In this document: positions 55,996 through 64,000 of the stretch, piece by piece | Numbering within the stretch: the first letter of the stretch is position 1 | Layout: each line of letters starts with the position of its first letter | Origin: Shewanella salipaludis | Lineage (GTDB): Bacteria > Pseudomonadota > Gammaproteobacteria > Enterobacterales > Shewanellaceae | DNA length: 64,000 nt | Assembly (NCBI RefSeq): GCF_012911865.1 | Contig: NZ_JAAXYH010000001.1 | Coordinates: 496,001-560,000 of the forward strand | Reading direction: 5' to 3' | Translations under genes and position numbers: made by a program | Notes under the pieces: generated by a model | The model's database searches: none | What the model saw: only the letters and a program-made list of their open reading frames with translations | What the model was told of the DNA's origin: nothing

Positions 55996-56613
55996 ATGAA
56001 GAAAATGATGTCCTGGAACCTAGGCTCACCCACTCCCCTATTTAAGCGCCGATCCGGAACCAAGTCCTTGTTGGCCGCCACCTGCGCTGTGATCGCCTTG
56101 AGCACATTGCAGATCCATGCCGCCCAGGCATCCGAAATCCATGCCTCAGACATCCGCATCGAGCGTTTCACTCCGGACGATTACCAGGCATTGGAGACAA
56201 CCAAGATGTTCCCGCCACCGACTGCCGGGATGGTGCAATATATATTGACCATGCCGCCGCTCACCGCCGAGCGGAAGGATGGGACTCGGGAGGAACAGGA
56301 CCTTCAACTGCAAGTGCAGATTGGCCAGACACAGATGGTCGATTGCAACAAACACGGCCTGACAGGTGAGCTCAAGGAGCATACCCTCTCCGGCTGGGGT
56401 TACAGCTATTACAGGCTCGATGCGCTAGGGGCCGGGATCAGCACCCAGATGGCCTGCTTCGACCAGGCCAAAAAGCAGGCCTTCGTGCGGATCCCTGGGG
56501 AGTTGCGACTCGGGTACGACAGCCGCATGCCTAAGGTCTTTTATTTACCCGAAGGCGCCGAAATACGTTTCCGCCTCTGGCAGGCAGAGCCCGACTTCAG
56601 CTACAGCAAATAG
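55996..56613 (+). CDS. eco: Ecotin-family serine protease inhibitor
   Basis: A 205-residue periplasmic protein. The hydrophobic signal segment is SLLAATCAVIALSTLQIHA, cut before ASE. The ecotin fold follows: QVQIGQTQMVDCNKHGLTGE, LSGWGYSYYRLD, and the reactive loop STQMACFD with Met at P1 flanked by the conserved disulfide cysteines, then FRLWQAEPDF. Ecotins are dimeric inhibitors of trypsin-fold (S1) proteases. The start is ambiguous: ATGs at 55936, 55960 and 55996 are in frame, and both of the last two have GGAGC just upstream. It converges on a subtilase gene. The inhibitor is about 40 residues longer than E. coli ecotin (162), mainly at the N-terminus. Confidence 0.85.
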   Translation: MKKMMSWNLGSPTPLFKRRSGTKSLLAATCAVIALSTLQIHAAQASEIHASDIRIERFTPDDYQALETTKMFPPPTAGMVQYILTMPPLTAERKDGTREEQDLQLQVQIGQTQMVDCNKHGLTGELKEHTLSGWGYSYYRLDALGAGISTQMACFDQAKKQAFVRIPGELRLGYDSRMPKVFYLPEGAEIRFRLWQAEPDFSYSK

Positions 56614-56856
56614 TCTTACGACCTGAGTATAAGACTCACTCAATCGCGAACGCCGGCGCACACCAATTTTATCGTGCCACGTCTTGCACACTTATATTTG
56701 CCGCTTTGGCTTAGTCACCCAAGATGGCGAGACGGCACAGACCATGCTCGCCGCCACTCCTTCCCCGGTCTAACTCATGCCTTTCCCTTGGGCATGCTGC
56801 CGGACTGGTCGCAGTAGGGGTAGGCCCGCAACGGTCCTGACTGCGGGCCTGCCCTG

Positions 56857-59304
56857 TTAGGGCTCGACCCTCAGTTCATTTGAACAGTCATGTGAATCAC
56901 AGACACGATAGCTGTGCACTGTATTCAGCAAATGCAGCCTGTCGGTATGGGTGCCGAAGTTGAAATAGCTGCCGATGGCGTTACCGTCGCGATAGACGGT
57001 AACAAATCCAGCTTCGCCGCCTTGCCAGCCGAGTACCACGGAACTGCTGCCGTCCGGATGAGGCACAAGTTCGACCAAGGACAGTCGGAAATCACCCACC
57101 CTGATCATACGCGTCTGGGTGTCTGACCCGCCGCGGCTGTCGGTGACTGTGAGCGACACAGGGTATTCGCCCGCCTCTGCATACTTGTGCTGCGGATTGG
57201 CGAGTGTCGAGCTCTGGCCGTCGCCGAACTGCCAATACCATTCGACTATGTCTCCGTCCGGATCTTGGCTAAGGTCGCGGCAACTGATCTGCAGACCGTC
57301 GTAGCTGAAGTCGAAGCCGGCCTCGGGATCCTGCCCTTGGTTTTGCTCCTTGCGTCCCGTGATGGCCAGCTTCCAGCCGTTCAAGGTTCCTTGATCGTAA
57401 CCGCTCAGATCTTGCACCTTGAGCTGCCACGGGCCCTGTAGTGGGGAGAGTTTGTCTAGCTGCCAGCTTTGCTTCAGGTTGTCTGCATTGCCGCCGGCGC
57501 GGTCGTGCAGCACCTGCTCACCGCCGCTTGGAGAAATCAGGCTGACCCGCAGATCGCCGCGCCAGGTATGGCTGATATCGACGGAAACGGTGGCGGAAAC
57601 TGGAACCAGCTCGGTTGCCACCCGGATTTCAGACACCACGCCGTTGGCATCGTTGTCCGGAATGGCCATGCTCTGTGGGTTTTCGAATGGCTCGGTAACC
57701 AAATCGCCATAGATGACTTCAACCGTCAAGGTACGTGTCTTGACCCGGACGCCGTCGGCGGCGCTCAGGGTCAAGGTATATTGACCTGCGGGCGTATCCT
57801 GGGTTGAAGTGACAGTGACGACGAAACTGTCACCGGCACCGACCCGAGGGTGCGAAAGAGCCGCGCCGAGTTCACCCTCGACCCTGAGCCCGACCTCACC
57901 TTGCCAGCCGTTGAAAGCAGCGAGGGTGAAATGGAATTGGCTGCTCTCGCCGGCTTCAATCGAGACGGGAGCCGTATCCCCTTCGAGGACAAAGCCAGGC
58001 AATGCAGCCTCAGCCAAGGCGTTGGCCAGATTGAGTCTGCGTCCCGATAACGTCGTGTCCGCTAAGGCGTCTATGGGGTCACCGCTGGAAAGCAGGATTT
58101 CGACGACCTGATTGTTGTCGAGTTCCGGGTTGGCCGCCAGCAACAGGGCGGCGGCGCCGGCGACATGGGGACTGGCCATCGAAGTGCCGCTCTTGGACCC
58201 GTAACGGGCGTTCGGTATGGTGGAATAGATGCCCTGGCCCGGTGCCCCCAAGTGAACGCTGTTCTTGCCATAGTTGGAAAATCCGGCCAGCGAATCGTAA
58301 CGTGTGGTTGCCGCCACCGAAATGACGTTTTCAACCTGATAACTGGAAGGGTAATGAGGGGTGTGATCCGTGTTATCTCCCGCATTACCCGCCGAGGTGA
58401 CGAACAGGATATCGGCGTCGCGGGCGCGTTCGATGGCCAGCTCCAGTACGGGTGAATAGGACCCGCCGCCCCAGCTGTTGTTGGTGACCCTGACATTGGT
58501 ACCAGCCTGTTTGAGCCCTATCAGGTAGTCGAGGCATTTGATGGCGTCCGAGACGGAACCGCCGCCGCTCGCCCGCAGGAATTTGCAGCCTATGATGCTG
58601 GCTTGCTGATTGACGCCGACGACGCCAATGCCGTTGTTTGCGCTCGCGCCTATGGTGCCGGCGACATGGGTACCATGGCTGTGATCGTCCATGGGATCGC
58701 CGCTGTTGGTCACCGCATTGATACCGTGAATGTCGTCGATATAACCGTTGTTGTCATTGTCCATGCCGTCGCCCGGTATTTCGTTGGGGTTGGTCCACAT
58801 ATTGGCCGCCAGATCCGGGTGGGTGTAATCGACGCCCGTGTCTATCACAGCAACGGCTATCGAACGCGCGCCCCGGGATATTTGCCAAGCCTCCGGAGCA
58901 TCTAGGTCCGCATCCGGCGTCCCGCCGTTCTGTCCGGTATTGTGCAGCCCCCACAATTCGCCAAAATCAGGATCCGTCGGCAGTTCATCCGGATAATAGC
59001 TGACATCGGGCTCGGCAAAGCGCACGCCATCGAGGCGATTGAGCTTCGCCAGCGTGTCTGCCAGTCCATCGCTGTCGGTTTCCAGTTTAAGTATCTGTCC
59101 CGGCATCAGATGGCGGGTAAGCACATAATCGGTAGCCGGCCGGGCGTTTATATTGGCCTGCTTCAATCTTGATGACATCGCTGTCATTTCGTTGTGCACA
59201 GCAGCATCTGTTACCACGAGCAAGTGGGCCGTCTGTCCCCCGTTGGCGGCAAATGCGCCGAGCAAACAGGAGAGAGCGGCTGCAACAGTTTTCCATGTTT
59301 TCAT
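56857..59304 (-). CDS. Secreted subtilisin-family (S8) protease with P domain and PKD domain
   Basis: An 815-residue exported protease. Signal peptide about residues 1-22. A propeptide-like region follows to about 110. The catalytic domain (about 120-430) has the triad in VIDTGVDYTHPD, HSHGTHVAGT and GTSMASPHVAG, with the oxyanion Asn in TSAGNAGD. A beta domain is followed by a proprotein-convertase P domain (SHTWRGDLRVSLISPSG) and a PKD domain (YWQFGDGQSSTLANPQHKY). The C-terminus is a further beta domain with two cysteines. It probably degrades extracellular protein. Monocistronic, convergent with ecotin. Confidence 0.92.
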   Translation of the reverse strand: MKTWKTVAAALSCLLGAFAANGGQTAHLLVVTDAAVHNEMTAMSSRLKQANINARPATDYVLTRHLMPGQILKLETDSDGLADTLAKLNRLDGVRFAEPDVSYYPDELPTDPDFGELWGLHNTGQNGGTPDADLDAPEAWQISRGARSIAVAVIDTGVDYTHPDLAANMWTNPNEIPGDGMDNDNNGYIDDIHGINAVTNSGDPMDDHSHGTHVAGTIGASANNGIGVVGVNQQASIIGCKFLRASGGGSVSDAIKCLDYLIGLKQAGTNVRVTNNSWGGGSYSPVLELAIERARDADILFVTSAGNAGDNTDHTPHYPSSYQVENVISVAATTRYDSLAGFSNYGKNSVHLGAPGQGIYSTIPNARYGSKSGTSMASPHVAGAAALLLAANPELDNNQVVEILLSSGDPIDALADTTLSGRRLNLANALAEAALPGFVLEGDTAPVSIEAGESSQFHFTLAAFNGWQGEVGLRVEGELGAALSHPRVGAGDSFVVTVTSTQDTPAGQYTLTLSAADGVRVKTRTLTVEVIYGDLVTEPFENPQSMAIPDNDANGVVSEIRVATELVPVSATVSVDISHTWRGDLRVSLISPSGGEQVLHDRAGGNADNLKQSWQLDKLSPLQGPWQLKVQDLSGYDQGTLNGWKLAITGRKEQNQGQDPEAGFDFSYDGLQISCRDLSQDPDGDIVEWYWQFGDGQSSTLANPQHKYAEAGEYPVSLTVTDSRGGSDTQTRMIRVGDFRLSLVELVPHPDGSSSVVLGWQGGEAGFVTVYRDGNAIGSYFNFGTHTDRLHLLNTVHSYRVCDSHDCSNELRVEP

Positions 59305-59655
59305 TTTTTGTTCCCCTTTTGGTAAATTTTATAACCTCGAGAACTAGCCTAGACGGTTTTGGAATAGATGCGCGTCGATTGAGCAATAAATAGAAAAACA
59401 GATTCTTCGTGGATTGGCTCTTGAATGGATAATGCCTTTGGTGCCGGAGACTTAGCCGGACACCGCTTGCCGAGTCGGCGCCCGGAATACCACCAGACTC
59501 AGGGCCGTGCTCGGTACCGAGAGCGCCTGCTTCGACAAGGCCAGAGCGTTTGCTGCTCAGTTATCAGCCAGGCCCAGGCCTTTTGCGGTGACAGGCATGC
59601 CATAGGTTAAGCTATTGAGTATAATCTGCGGCATATTTGCCAACCGAGTTCCCTT
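59305..59655. other. Intergenic region between the subtilase and lasT
   Basis: A 351-base divergent region. A TATAAT at 59620-59625, about 30 bases before the lasT start, is a plausible -10 without a good -35. No gene is evident. Confidence 0.45.
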
Positions 59656-60345
59656 ATGTCTATCAGTTTCGTCCTGGTCGAACCCAGCCGTGCCACCAAC
59701 GTCGGCGCCGCTGCCCGAGCCATCAAGACCATGGGGTTCAATAAACTCATTTTGGTTGGCTCTGAGTTACATCTGACCCCGGAAGCCGGTTGGTTGGCCC
59801 ACGGTGCCACGGATATTCTTGAGTCGGTGGAGGTCATGCCGGATCTCGCCAGTGTCCGCCAAAGGTTCGACATACTGGTGGCGACCACCGCCAGGGAGCG
59901 CGGCACGCCGCGGCAGTTCTTCGATCCCCAGCAATTATCCCAGCATCTGAAGCAGACGGGTTCTGCCTCTATTGCGCTGGTGTTTGGACGTGAAGCCAGT
60001 GGCTTGAGCAACGATGAACTAGAGTCATGCGATCTGTTCAGCTATGTGCCCTTGGCAAATGACTATCCTTCGCTGAACCTGGCACAGGCCGTGATGGTGT
60101 ACAGCTATGCCCTGAGTCAGACGCTCTCAAACATAGATGCCAGCCTCAGTGCCAGCCAAGCCAGGGCGGATAGCGGGCAGTTGCAGGCGTTGAAACAGAA
60201 GGCGGAAGCATTGCTGGTCGAACTGGAGGCCGGTGAGGATAAGAAGCTCAAGCAATGGCTGCTGGACGGCATGGCCCGCCTGGGCGAGCGAGACTGCAAG
60301 CTGGCCCATCAGCTACTCAATGACATCAAACGTAAACTCGGCTAG
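59656..60345 (+). CDS. lasT: SpoU/TrmH-family RNA methyltransferase, LasT (YjtD) type
   Basis: A 229-residue SPOUT methyltransferase (E. coli LasT/YjtD: 228). Start MSISFVLVEPSRATNVGAAARAIKTMGF; the three TrmH motifs appear as NVGAAARA, LVFGREASGL and PLANDYPSLNLAQAVMV, forming the trefoil-knot S-adenosylmethionine site. Length and the C-terminal helix (LLNDIKRKLG) match LasT rather than TrmJ. It probably 2'-O-methylates an RNA ribose; the target is not established. Its stop lies two bases from the stop of the convergent small gene. Confidence 0.88.
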   Translation: MSISFVLVEPSRATNVGAAARAIKTMGFNKLILVGSELHLTPEAGWLAHGATDILESVEVMPDLASVRQRFDILVATTARERGTPRQFFDPQQLSQHLKQTGSASIALVFGREASGLSNDELESCDLFSYVPLANDYPSLNLAQAVMVYSYALSQTLSNIDASLSASQARADSGQLQALKQKAEALLVELEAGEDKKLKQWLLDGMARLGERDCKLAHQLLNDIKRKLG

Positions 60346-60347
60346 CC

Positions 60348-60623
60348 TCAGGCACGCTTTATCCGGACCACCTGCATGATTTCCAGCTCTATGCCGGCGA
60401 CCGAGGTGGTTTCGGGGTAATAGACGAGGCTGACCCTCTGCCCCTGCAGGCTCTTGTATTTCTTCACCCGGCGAAACTTGAACGGCACATCGTAGCCTTG
60501 CAGCATCAGAGTATGCTGCACCCATTCGCCGCTCTCCCTCTGGGTATGGGATGTCACCATGGCATCTTCCATGTGGAGCAAGTGTTCGTGTGCCGCCAAC
60601 ATCTTCTTGACTGTCTTGTTCAT
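60348..60623 (-). CDS. Conserved-looking small protein downstream of recQ-type helicase
   Basis: A 91-residue basic protein of unknown function without signal peptide. The N-terminal part is helical (MNKTVKKMLAAHEHLLHMED), followed by beta-rich sequence (VPFKFRRVKKYKSLQGQRVS, then AGIELEIMQVVRIKR). Its ATG overlaps the helicase stop by four bases (ATGA), so it is translationally coupled and may work with the helicase or bind nucleic acid. Confidence 0.75.
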   Translation of the reverse strand: MNKTVKKMLAAHEHLLHMEDAMVTSHTQRESGEWVQHTLMLQGYDVPFKFRRVKKYKSLQGQRVSLVYYPETTSVAGIELEIMQVVRIKRA

Positions 60624-62683
60624 GCTACTCCCTCTTGATTCAGTTCGGTCCAGAGCCGAGCGAGCCTGGCTTTAATCTCGGCAAATCTCATTTGTTCGGC
60701 CCGGGCGAAGCCAGGCAACTTGCGCAGCTGGTAGCGGCCGAAGGCCGGGACTGCAATGCCGGCCAGGAAGCGACTGGCGCTCTCCAGTGATGGCGGCTCG
60801 GCCCCTTTGGCACCGAGGTGACGCCTGAGTTCTGTTATGTCGCTGCGCAGCTGGGCATCCGTTGGCGCCTGCACCGCCGATGAATAGCCCAACTTAGCTG
60901 GCTGGCCACGGCAGACGCTGCAATGGCCGCAGACGGATGGGGTTTGCTGGTCGTCGAAATAGCGCGACAGATTATGGCTCAGGCAGGATCCAAGTTCGAA
61001 GAAGCGGATCAATTGAGCTATGCGGGCGATCTCCTTGACTTCCTTGTCGACAAAATATCCATGCAGTTGCCCGGCCAGCCCGGGATCCTGCAGGATCGCC
61101 GAATTGACTTCGAAGACCTCGGTAATCCCCTTGGTCTCGAGCTCGATAAAGCGCTTGTCGGCCAGATAATTCAATGCCGAGAGCACCCTGTGGCGCTCGC
61201 AGCCCAGCGTTTGAAACAGGCTATCGAGATTGGGGGTACCCCAGACCTTCTTGAAGTCCGTATGCTGGAAGATGCTGTTCAAGAAACTGCGCCTCTGCTC
61301 ATCGAACTGCGCCAGGATCTGCGCCTGATCTTGGATGAACTTGTACTTCACCTCGGCGAAATAGGCATACAGGGGTTTGATCGCCCCCAGCATTTCCAGC
61401 TGCACCAGGAGGGTTTTCAGCGGCAACTGGCGTATGTTGCTGGCGTTAGACAGCCGTGTCGGTTGCATTTCCCACTGGCGGCCGTCTCCCTCTTCGATGA
61501 TATTGGCCACCACATGGGCTATTCCGTCGAACTCGGGGGTATCGCCATAGACGAAATTCTCTACCGTATTGACCCCATCCAGATTGGCCAGGGTGATGCA
61601 ATGGGACGGCAAGCCATCCCGGCCGGCACGGCCGATTTCCTGACTGTAGTTCTCAATGGACTTGGGCAAATCATAATGGATGACGAAACGTATATTGCTC
61701 TTGTCTATGCCCATGCCGAAGGCGATGGTGGCCACCACTATTTGCAACTTGTCGGCCATGAAGTCGGCCTGAATGGCCTGACGCTGCCTGTCTTCGAAAC
61801 CGGCATGGTAGGCGCCGGCGGCTATGCCCTGGGCCTTGAGATAATCGGCCACCTCCTGCGCCGTCTGTTGCAGGGTCACATAGACGATGCCGGCGCCGGA
61901 TTGGGCGCGAATTTGCTGCAGCAGCTGCGCCCTCTTATCCTGGGCAGACACGGGCAATACAGTGAGATCCAGGTTAGCGCGATAGAAGCCCGTCTGCACT
62001 ATGTGCCCGGGATCTATGGCGAAACGTCTGGCCATGTCCAGCTTGACCTTGCGGGTCGCGGTGGCGGTGAGCAGCAATACCAGAGGTATCTTGAGTGCCT
62101 GGCAATAGCTGGGCAACTTGAGGTAGTCGGGACGAAAGTTATGCCCCCACTCGGAGATACAGTGCGCCTCGTCGACCACCAACATGGAGATGGCTACCGA
62201 CTCGATGAAATGACGGAAGCGTTCATTCTTGAACCGCTCCACCGACACCATGAGGATCTTGATCTTGCCGCTGCGCACATCCTGCATCACCTGGCGGCTC
62301 TGCTCCGGGCTCAGGGTCGAGTCCAGGCTGGCGGCGGCTATGCCCTTGCCCGCCAGGAAGTTCAGCTGATCTTTCATCAGTGCCAACAGGGGTGACACCA
62401 CCAGGGTGAGATGGGGCAAGTGCAGCGCGGTAAATTGATAGCACAGCGACTTGCCCGAGCCGGTGGGGAAGATCGCCAGGCTGGAATGTCCCGCCAGCAG
62501 CTGCGCTACCACCCTCCCCTGGCCTTCGCGGAACTGAGCGAAGCCAAAATGCTGCGCCAGCGAGCGCTCGAGTGCCTCCGGCGTCGGGCTGATATTTGTG
62601 GCAGGCTGAAGTTCGACAGGCAGTGATGCGGCAGTCGAAGCGCCCATAGAGTCGCTAAGCGGAGATAGAAAGGGATCGGACAT
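60620..62683 (-). CDS. RecQ-family ATP-dependent DNA helicase
   Basis: A 687-residue SF2 helicase. Motif 0 HFGFAQFREGQ, Walker A FPTGSGKSLCYQ, DEAH box VVDEAHCISEWGHNFRPDY, motif III LTATAT, motif VI QEIGRAGRDG. A RecQ zinc-like region has cysteines in GSCLSHNL, SVCGHCSVCRG. It is longer than E. coli RecQ (609) and the region after the helicase core is divergent, so it is probably a RecQ paralogue rather than the canonical RecQ; no HRDC domain is evident. It unwinds 3'-tailed or branched DNA in repair. Coupled to the 91-residue protein. Confidence 0.87.
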   Translation of the reverse strand: MSDPFLSPLSDSMGASTAASLPVELQPATNISPTPEALERSLAQHFGFAQFREGQGRVVAQLLAGHSSLAIFPTGSGKSLCYQFTALHLPHLTLVVSPLLALMKDQLNFLAGKGIAAASLDSTLSPEQSRQVMQDVRSGKIKILMVSVERFKNERFRHFIESVAISMLVVDEAHCISEWGHNFRPDYLKLPSYCQALKIPLVLLLTATATRKVKLDMARRFAIDPGHIVQTGFYRANLDLTVLPVSAQDKRAQLLQQIRAQSGAGIVYVTLQQTAQEVADYLKAQGIAAGAYHAGFEDRQRQAIQADFMADKLQIVVATIAFGMGIDKSNIRFVIHYDLPKSIENYSQEIGRAGRDGLPSHCITLANLDGVNTVENFVYGDTPEFDGIAHVVANIIEEGDGRQWEMQPTRLSNASNIRQLPLKTLLVQLEMLGAIKPLYAYFAEVKYKFIQDQAQILAQFDEQRRSFLNSIFQHTDFKKVWGTPNLDSLFQTLGCERHRVLSALNYLADKRFIELETKGITEVFEVNSAILQDPGLAGQLHGYFVDKEVKEIARIAQLIRFFELGSCLSHNLSRYFDDQQTPSVCGHCSVCRGQPAKLGYSSAVQAPTDAQLRSDITELRRHLGAKGAEPPSLESASRFLAGIAVPAFGRYQLRKLPGFARAEQMRFAEIKARLARLWTELNQEGVA

Positions 62684-62956
62684 CTGGGTTCTCTGGGCCT
62701 AAGCGCATGTCAGTCGGGTTAGCCAAACCTGGCAAGTCGGTTGAATCCTTGCCGAGTCGAGCCCGGCAAACAAGCATTGTAGCAAAATCTTCGCCGTCAA
62801 GATTCAATTTCTAAGGAAGTGCTGAAGAAGTGAAGCGATGAAGTGGTGAGGGGACGGGATCTCATGCCATAAGGCCTGTCCTGAAAAACCTTTAAACGGC
62901 CGAAGCTGAGCCTTCTGCTTGATCTCAGGTATTAAGCTTCACATGCTTGAAAGCGA

Positions 62957-64000
62957 CTAGGCGGGTACAGGCTCGAGACTGGCTTCGTAGCTGAGTTGCT
63001 TCTGCATCAGCCCGCTGTATATCCCATTGCTGTTTCGTATGAGTGAATCATGGGAGCCTATTTGACTGATCTCCCCCTTATCCATCACGACGATTCGTTG
63101 GGCTCGGCTAATTGTTGAGAAGCGATGGGTGATCATTATCGTTGTCCTCCCCTTCATCAGGTGCTCAAGGCCCTGCTGCACCAGATGCTCATTGTGCGCG
63201 TCCAGAGCGCTGGTCGCTTCATCGAGGATCAGAATATTGGCGTCCCTTAAGATAGCCCGGGCAATGGCGATCCGCTGTTTTTGCCCACCGGAAAGCTGCA
63301 CCCCGCGATCGCCCAATTGGGTGTCATAACCACAGGGAAGCTTGCAGATAAACTCATGGGCATTGGCGTGCTTGGCCGCTTGGATCACTTCTTCCTCCGT
63401 CGCCAGGCGATCTGAAAGTGCGTATTGAATATTTTCCAGTATGCTGCCGGAAAAGAGACTGGGCTCCTGTTCCACAATGGCAATATTTCGCCTTATGGCA
63501 TGCAGGCTCAATGTGTCGGCATCTACACCATCGAACCTGAGTTTGCCCGAGTCGGGTGTGTAAAAACCCAGTATCAGACTGGCAATGGTCGATTTTCCTG
63601 CGCCGGATGAACCGACCAAGGCTATTTTTTCTCCCGCAGCTACGGATAAATTAAACCTTCTCAATGCCTTGTTTTCGGGGCGAGCGGGATAGGAAAATTC
63701 AACATTTTCAAAGGCTATCTCGCCCCTGAATTGGGGTAACTCCGCTTCGCTTGGCCCTTCCGGGATCTGTGGCTGAAGAGAAAGCAATTCGAAGACTCTT
63801 TCCGTTGCCCCCACGGCTTTCATCCACTCTCCCCAAAACCAACTCACCCCGGATGCCGACATTGCCACCATGGCGGCATACAGAATAAAACTGGTTAACT
63901 CTCCGATACTCAGCTGGCCTTCAAGCACCATCTGACCGCCGAACCACAGAGTAACCAACAAGGCCATGTACTGGATAAAGCTGGTGACGCCCTGAAATCC
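62957..64000 (-). CDS. ABC exporter half-transporter, C-terminal part
   Basis: A truncated gene whose start lies beyond the right edge; 347 residues are visible and the frame is open to the last base. The first 90 residues are the end of an ABC type-1 membrane domain (FGGQMVLEGQLSIGELTSFI). The ATPase follows: Walker A GSSGAGKST, Q-loop EQEPSLFSG, signature LSGGQKQR, Walker B ILILDEATSALD and H-loop ITHR. This matches MsbA/LmrA-like homodimeric exporters of lipids or drugs; substrate not predictable. It is 270 bases downstream of the helicase start on the same strand; that 273-base gap holds no visible gene. Confidence 0.88.
   Translation of the reverse strand, partial: GFQGVTSFIQYMALLVTLWFGGQMVLEGQLSIGELTSFILYAAMVAMSASGVSWFWGEWMKAVGATERVFELLSLQPQIPEGPSEAELPQFRGEIAFENVEFSYPARPENKALRRFNLSVAAGEKIALVGSSGAGKSTIASLILGFYTPDSGKLRFDGVDADTLSLHAIRRNIAIVEQEPSLFSGSILENIQYALSDRLATEEEVIQAAKHANAHEFICKLPCGYDTQLGDRGVQLSGGQKQRIAIARAILRDANILILDEATSALDAHNEHLVQQGLEHLMKGRTTIMITHRFSTISRAQRIVVMDKGEISQIGSHDSLIRNSNGIYSGLMQKQLSYEASLEPVPA

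Noticed and set aside
60923-62395. 490-codon open frame opposite the RecQ-family helicase
   Set aside because: Antisense shadow; the minus strand carries all helicase motifs and the opposite frame has none.

Overview
The window reads as chromosomal DNA of a Shewanella-like marine gammaproteobacterium. The genus is inferred from the ensemble (NorM-type MATE pump, YbiT, LasT, DmeF, PatZ, EptA, a TonB receptor paired with a beta-propeller phytase, duplicated tRNA-Val) and from fairly GC-rich coding sequence. No single marker proves the genus. I see no insertion sequence, integrase, phage gene, CRISPR array or rRNA.

Left edge (1-3.4 kb): a partial isoprenylcysteine-methyltransferase-like gene coupled to a DUF2933 gene, a MATE exporter, two identical tRNA-Val(GAC) genes with a promoter and a terminator, and an NfeD-like gene.

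Siderophore island (3.6-24.7 kb): a complete-looking catecholate siderophore locus in two divergent arms around a Fur box at 12551-12565. The left (minus) arm runs TonB receptor, DUF3325, DUF3649, PepSY membrane protein, then entC-entE-entB-entA, which make and activate 2,3-dihydroxybenzoate (DHB). The right (plus) arm runs fes-type esterase, MbtH-like protein, a 2495-residue NRPS (C-A-T-C-A-T-TE), an EntS-type exporter and, behind a second Fur box at 23560-23574, a DAHP synthase. The second adenylation domain carries the serine code and the first an unfamiliar code with an acidic residue at position 239. The predicted product is a DHB-X-Ser oligoester of the bacillibactin/trichrysobactin class. 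The DAHP synthase differs at five positions of the known feedback-inhibitor pocket, which would suit unrestrained chorismate supply. No ABC importer and no phosphopantetheinyl transferase lie in the window, so iron release may occur in the periplasm through the PepSY protein.

Signalling region (24.8-34.9 kb): a response regulator-GGDEF protein coupled to a large CHASE/PAS hybrid histidine kinase, a LysR/SDR divergent pair, a DUF2132 protein, and an AraC regulator abutting a membrane GGDEF protein whose active site is degenerate (AGDSF) but whose c-di-GMP inhibitory site is intact.

Phytate unit (34.9-40.1 kb): TonB receptor plus beta-propeller phytase behind a weak candidate Pho box. Then come YbiT (ABC-F), an AT-richer trio (TauE-like, GFA-fold, SDR), and a five-gene operon at 44.85-48.3 kb that starts with a free-standing J-domain protein followed by four proteins I cannot assign. 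That operon is the best candidate for an undescribed system.

Right part (48.4-64 kb): two small exported proteins, PatZ-type protein acetyltransferase, EptA-type phosphoethanolamine transferase, a MarR-DmeF metal-efflux operon with a palindromic operator, an ecotin-family protease inhibitor convergent with a secreted subtilase, LasT-like RNA methyltransferase, a RecQ-family helicase and a truncated ABC exporter at the edge.
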